NCBI RefSeq assembly: GCF_010104355.1
Contig: NZ_CP044972.1
Location: forward strand, 1,178,001 to 1,242,000
DNA length: 64,000 nt
From: Hydrogenophaga sp. PBL-H3
GTDB lineage: Bacteria; Pseudomonadota; Gammaproteobacteria; Burkholderiales; Burkholderiaceae_C
Reading direction: 5' to 3'
Under the pieces are notes generated by a model. It was not told the DNA's origin. It saw only the letters and a program-made list of their open reading frames with translations, and did no database searches. How positions within the stretch are numbered: position 1 is the stretch's first letter; every line of letters starts with the position of its first letter. The position numbers were made by a program, and so were the translations under genes. Below, one piece after another: positions 60,515-64,000 of this stretch.

Positions 60515-61708
60515 ATGCAGCGCTCCCGACGCGCATTCCTGTGCGCAGGTCTGGCGGCGGCGGGTGGTCCGGCATGGGCACAGACCAACGACAAATGGGG
60601 GGCGCTGCGCGCTTACCCCAGCAGCATGTCCAGCTTCGAGCGCGCACCCGAATACCGGGTGGGCAATTACTCGGGGGGTCACGAACAATCGATTCGCCAC
60701 CATGTGATTCGCGCAGGGACCGCTGCCTCTCCCTGGCGCGAGTCGCCCCTGAACGATTTCCACTACCGCTGGGGGCCGTTTCGCAAGACGCCCGACGAGT
60801 ATCTGGCGCAGTGGCCCGTCACCGGTCTGCTGATCGCGCGGGATGGCCACATCCTGCTGGAGCGCTACGGCTTCGCCCGCCAGTCCTCCATGCGCCTGCA
60901 GAGCTGGTCCATGGCCAAAAGCGTGAGCTCGCTGCTGCTGGGCATCTGCCTGGACCGTGGACTCATCGCGTCGCTGGACGACTTGGCCGCCCGATACCTA
61001 CCCGAGCTGGAGGGCACCCTGCACGGCGAGACCACGCTGCGCCAGCTGGCCAACATGTGCAGCGGCGCCGACGTGATGCACGCGCGGGACAACGCCATCC
61101 TTTACCCCGACGCACTGTTGGGCCGGGACCCGGACATCGCGCGCACGGTGACGGGCTGGAACCAGCGCCGCGAGCCTGCAGGGGCTCGCTTCAACTACAA
61201 CGAACTGTGCCCGCTGGCGCTTGGCATGGTGATGCGCCGTGTCACCGGGGGATCGCTCTCGGCGTTGGCCGAACAGGCCCTGTGGAGGCCCCTGGGCACC
61301 GAGGCGCCGGCCACCTGGTTCACCGACGCGCGTGGCGCCGAGTTCAACTGCATCGGCTTTGCCGCGCGGCTGCGAGACTGGGCGCGACTGGGCCAGCTGG
61401 TCGCGCAGCGGGGCCGAGGCCCCGACGGCCAAATCATCGTCAGCGAAGCATGGATCAACGAATGCACCTCGTGGGGCCGTGGCGATGATGCGGTGCGCTA
61501 CGGCTGGGCGCGGCCGGCGGTGGGCTACAAGGCCTTGTTCTGGCATTCGCGCGCGGATGGCTCGCGACCCGCCATGCACGGACACCATGGCCAGCGCGTG
61601 CTGATCGACCTGCCCACCCGCACTGTGCTCGTGCAGACGGCTGTGGACCAGCAGGGGCAGTGGGAGCAGGAACTGCTGGACATGTTCGACGCCGCCACGC
61701 GGGTTTGA
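60515..61708 (+). CDS. Exported serine hydrolase (class C beta-lactamase-like)
   Basis: A 397-residue protein of the beta-lactamase/penicillin-binding-like fold. The Tat-like signal is RSRRAFLCAGLAAAGGPAWA. The nucleophile motif SxxK is S132-MA-K135, the second motif is Y228-N-E in FNYNEL, and HGHHGQR near the C-terminus replaces the KTG motif. Most such proteins are esterases or peptidases rather than lactamases. It starts one base after the polA stop and is probably co-transcribed. Confidence 0.9.
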   Translation: MQRSRRAFLCAGLAAAGGPAWAQTNDKWGALRAYPSSMSSFERAPEYRVGNYSGGHEQSIRHHVIRAGTAASPWRESPLNDFHYRWGPFRKTPDEYLAQWPVTGLLIARDGHILLERYGFARQSSMRLQSWSMAKSVSSLLLGICLDRGLIASLDDLAARYLPELEGTLHGETTLRQLANMCSGADVMHARDNAILYPDALLGRDPDIARTVTGWNQRREPAGARFNYNELCPLALGMVMRRVTGGSLSALAEQALWRPLGTEAPATWFTDARGAEFNCIGFAARLRDWARLGQLVAQRGRGPDGQIIVSEAWINECTSWGRGDDAVRYGWARPAVGYKALFWHSRADGSRPAMHGHHGQRVLIDLPTRTVLVQTAVDQQGQWEQELLDMFDAATRV

Positions 61709-61756
61709 TGCCCGTGGCAGACTGGCCTGACATCATCCAGATCAGGAGACGCCTGC

Positions 61757-62656
61757 ATGCTCAACGACCAGCACGCCCTGGACCTCGGCGCATTGCTGCC
61801 CGGCCAGTCGAGTGAAAACGGCACCACCCGCCGAACCGCCCTCAAGGCCGCACTCGGCGTGGGTTATGCCGCGTCGGCCTTGCCCCTGGCGGCTCAGACA
61901 GCGATCAGAACGCCGTCCGATGGTCTGACCGTGGGCGAGGTGATGATCGACGTCAACGGGTACAACATGCCCGCTTACCGCGCGGCGCCTGCTGGAAAAA
62001 CAGGGCTGCCGGTCGTGCTGGTGCTCTCGGAAATTTTCGGCGTGCATGAGTACATCGCTGACACCACGCGCCGCTTCGCCAGGGCGGGGTACCTGGCGAT
62101 CGCGCCCGAGCTGTTCGTGCGTCAGGGTGACGCACAGAGCTATGGCGAGCTGGCCAAGCTGATCGATGAAGTGGTCACCAAGGTGCCCGACGCGCAGGTG
62201 ATGACCGATCTGGATGCCACGGTGAAGTGGGCCGCAGCCAACGGCGGCAACGGCTCCCGGGTGGGTGTGACCGGCTTTTGCTGGGGCGGGCGCCATGTGT
62301 GGCTTTACGCGGCCCACAACCCGGCGGTCAAGGCCGGCGTGGCCTGGTACGGCCGCCTGCTGGGCGATGCCACGCCGCTCAACCCCCGGCACCCGTTGGA
62401 CGTGGCCGCCCGGCTCAAGGCGCCGGTGCTGGGTCTGTATGGCGGTGCCGACACCGGCATCCCCCTTGACACGGTTGCTAAGATGAAATCTGCATTGGCA
62501 GCGGGCAGTCCGGCTGCCAGGGCCTCGACTTTTGTGGTCTACCCCGAGGCACCCCACGCCTTCCATGCCGACTACCGTCCGAGCTACCGCAAGGAGCCGG
62601 CCGAAGATGGCTGGAACCGTGCACTGGCGTGGCTCAAGCGGCACGGCGTGGCCTGA
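61757..62656 (+). CDS. Dienelactone hydrolase-family protein, Tat-exported
   Basis: A 299-residue alpha/beta hydrolase of the dienelactone-hydrolase family. An RR signal region (NGTTRRTALKAALGVGYAAS) suggests export. The nucleophile C175 lies in GFCWGGR; E92 in SEIFGVHEY and the late aspartate and histidine (GGADTGIP, PHAFHADY) complete the active site. The substrate may be a lactone other than dienelactone, since no aromatic-degradation genes are near. A strong terminator follows. Confidence 0.91.
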   Translation: MLNDQHALDLGALLPGQSSENGTTRRTALKAALGVGYAASALPLAAQTAIRTPSDGLTVGEVMIDVNGYNMPAYRAAPAGKTGLPVVLVLSEIFGVHEYIADTTRRFARAGYLAIAPELFVRQGDAQSYGELAKLIDEVVTKVPDAQVMTDLDATVKWAAANGGNGSRVGVTGFCWGGRHVWLYAAHNPAVKAGVAWYGRLLGDATPLNPRHPLDVAARLKAPVLGLYGGADTGIPLDTVAKMKSALAAGSPAARASTFVVYPEAPHAFHADYRPSYRKEPAEDGWNRALAWLKRHGVA

Positions 62657-62679
62657 GCCGCGCTGTTCCGGGGACCCCA

Positions 62680-62703
62680 GGCCGCTGCAAAGCGGCCTTT
62701 TTT
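62680..62703 (+). terminator. Rho-independent terminator after the dienelactone hydrolase gene
   Basis: GGCCGCT (62680-62686), GCAA loop, AGCGGCC (62691-62697) and six T residues form a standard intrinsic terminator. Confidence 0.92.
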
Positions 62704-62728
62704 GTGGACAAACTGAAAAAAGAACGAC

Positions 62729-63541
62729 ATGACCTTGTTGGCGATCTTGATGGGTACGGTGGCGGCGGGCGTGGGCAGTGTCTGGCTGGCCGCGTTGATG
62801 GCGTTTGCAATGCTGGCGCGCTTCACACAGCACATGCTCAGCTTGGCCGCGGGCGCGCTCATGGCCACGGCCTTCATGCATCTGCTGCCCGAGGCGTTCG
62901 AGAGCGAAGCCGGCGCGCACGAGCTCTTTGCCATGCTGCTGGGTGGCCTGGTGTTTTTTTTCCTGCTCGACAAGGCCGAGCTGTGGCACCACGGACACGA
63001 GCACAACCACGGGCCTGCGCAGGAAGGGGCGCTAGCGGATCATGCCCACCACCACGGTCATGGGCATGGCCATGCCCACCATGACCACGGCCCACGTTCG
63101 GGCGGCTGGGCCGTGCTGGCTGGCGACAGCGTGCATGCCTTTGGCGACGGCATCCTGATCGCTTCGGCCTTCCTGGCCGACATGCGTCTGGGCGTGATCA
63201 CCTCGCTGGCGGTGCTGGCGCACGAGGTGCCGCACCACATCGGCGACCTGGTGGTGCTGCGCCACACATCGCGCACCTCGCGCGCGGCGCTGGTCAAGGT
63301 CTCCATGGCGGGTACTGTCACCGCGCTGGGTGGCGTGGTGGGCTATTTCCTTGTCACGCAGTTGCAGGACTACCTGCCGTTCTTCCTGGTGGCTGCGTCC
63401 AGCAGCTTTGTTTATGTGGCGCTGGCCGACCTGATCCCGCAACTGCAGAAGCAGCTGGGCTTTCGGGACACGGTGTCGCAAGTGGCGTGGTTGCTGGCGG
63501 GTATCGCACTGGTCACCCTGGTGAGCAGCCTGGCGCATTGA
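62729..63541 (+). CDS. ZIP-family divalent metal transporter
   Basis: A 270-residue membrane protein with about eight helices. The large cytoplasmic loop (residues 87-120) is His-rich (HHGHEHNHG, then DHAHHHGHGHGHAHHDH). Helix 4 has H136-x3-D140 in DSVHAFGDGILIASAF, and helix 5 has HEVPHHIGD with H165 and H169, the binuclear metal site of ZIP transporters. Zinc or a related divalent metal is the likely substrate. It follows a terminator, so it has its own promoter. Confidence 0.93.
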   Translation: MTLLAILMGTVAAGVGSVWLAALMAFAMLARFTQHMLSLAAGALMATAFMHLLPEAFESEAGAHELFAMLLGGLVFFFLLDKAELWHHGHEHNHGPAQEGALADHAHHHGHGHGHAHHDHGPRSGGWAVLAGDSVHAFGDGILIASAFLADMRLGVITSLAVLAHEVPHHIGDLVVLRHTSRTSRAALVKVSMAGTVTALGGVVGYFLVTQLQDYLPFFLVAASSSFVYVALADLIPQLQKQLGFRDTVSQVAWLLAGIALVTLVSSLAH

Positions 63542-63581
63542 AACGCCCATCCCCGTCGCTTGCTCACTGCGTGTAGCCGCA

Positions 63582-63637
63582 TCTCCCCTCAAGGGGGCAA
63601 CACCTGCGCCCCGGCAGAGCCGGTTCTGCGGTATTTC
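63582..63637 (-). repeat. GC-rich dispersed repeat (copy 3, partial)
   Basis: On the minus strand the sequence reads AATACCGCAGAACCGGC...GCAGGTGTTGCCCCCTTGAGGGG, matching the left half of copies 1 and 2; its right part differs. It lies in the gap between the convergent ZIP transporter and kinase genes, and its CCCC/GGGG hairpin could terminate transcription. Confidence 0.75.
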
Positions 63638-63657
63638 TGGTCAAGGCACGCTGGGCA

Positions 63658-64000
63658 CTACGACCCAGCTGTTTCGCCGAGCGAGAAGCTGAATGTGGCC
63701 CCTGCGCCGGGCGCACTGTTGGCGGTGATGTCGCCGCCGTGGCGCTCGATGATGCGGCGCACCGTGGCCAGGCCGATGCCCGTACCTTCGAACTCGCTGG
63801 GCAAGTGCAGTCGCTGGAAGGGTTTGAACAGCTTGGCGGCGTAGGCCATGTTGAAGCCCACGCCGTTGTCCCGCACGAAATACCGCGGTGCCGTGCTCCT
63901 CCCGGGCCCGGAGTGCCCGAATTCGATCACAGTCTGCGGCTGGTCGCGGCTGTACTTCAAGGCATTGCCCAGCAAGTTCTCCAGAGCAATGCGCGCGAGC
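63658..64000 (-). CDS. Sensor histidine kinase, C-terminal part (5' end outside window)
   Basis: The frame is open to the window edge on the minus strand. The 114 or so visible residues are the end of an HATPase domain: N-box [13 protein letters not shown]1 box [11 protein letters not shown]-box [10 protein letters not shown]2 box [18 protein letters not shown], then [10 protein letters not shown]. It resembles the HATPase of the sensor kinase at 40682 and phytochrome-type kinases. The sensor domain is outside the window. Confidence 0.92.
   Translation of the reverse strand, partial: LARIALENLLGNALKYSRDQPQTVIEFGHSGPGRSTAPRYFVRDNGVGFNMAYAAKLFKPFQRLHLPSEFEGTGIGLATVRRIIERHGGDITANSAPGAGATFSFSLGETAGS

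Noticed and set aside
57700..60594. 964-codon minus-strand frame opposite polA
   Set aside because: Antisense shadow; polA on the plus strand has all polymerase and exonuclease motifs.

Overview
The window is about 64 kb of high-GC chromosomal DNA from a betaproteobacterium, most likely a Comamonadaceae member near Hydrogenophaga, Acidovorax or Variovorax. The evidence is the urease layout, abundant Bug/TctC-type binding proteins, PhoX-type phosphatases, a BPSS1780-type membrane protein, a TPP-riboswitch thiC, and two families of short dispersed repeats that I recognise from that family. I see no transposase, phage gene or CRISPR array. About 50 genes are packed tightly on both strands, and nearly all long opposite-strand frames are GC shadows.

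Region 1 (1-9910) is nitrogen metabolism. A LysR fragment and tRNA-Ser(UGA) precede the urease operon ureA-x-ureBCEFG on the minus strand; ureD is absent. Divergent from ureA is a giant fusion of an NCS1 purine/cytosine-type permease, a Cys-rich segment, a histidine kinase and a receiver, followed by a LuxR-type response regulator. Two sigma-54-like promoters face apart in the gap between the two units.

Region 2 (9936-23644) is mixed. It holds a Bug-type binding protein, a CxxC protein, an XRE regulator, thiC under a TPP riboswitch, and a Fur-box-led operon (imelysin, di-heme cytochrome, second imelysin, DUF1513). A spermidine-synthase-like membrane fusion, an alpha/beta hydrolase, a secreted barrel-like protein and a minimal subtilase follow.

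Region 3 (23656-37681) is uptake and catabolism. A polar amino-acid ABC transporter lies downstream of a tightly coupled nine-gene minus-strand operon. That operon encodes an NMT1-type binding protein, a di-iron desaturase/hydroxylase, two SDRs, an EamA exporter, a creatininase, a cysteine hydrolase, a metallo-beta-lactamase-fold hydrolase and an unknown protein; its substrate is not known. A MarR regulator faces a Bug protein plus a flavin monooxygenase across a palindromic operator candidate.

Region 4 (37720-49283) starts with the remains of a type I secretion system: an intact HlyD next to a chimeric HlyB that has lost its ATPase domain. Then come an SBP-type sensor kinase, an SDR, a 3-hydroxyisobutyrate-dehydrogenase-like enzyme, an arylformamidase-like hydrolase, guaC with an attenuator-like leader, and uvrD.

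Region 5 (49419-64000) has two divergent PhoX paralogues with Pho-box-like repeats between them, a TPR protein, a FecR-domain protein, a BPSS1780-type protein, thrB, a small DUF2782-like protein, polA, a serine hydrolase, a dienelactone hydrolase, a ZIP transporter and the 3' end of a histidine kinase gene.

The most unusual structural feature is that two repeat families have entered genes without breaking the frame. A palindrome that adds [12 protein letters not shown] peptides sits in ureC, an SDR and uvrD, and a roughly 90-bp GC-rich repeat forms part of the permease-kinase linker.
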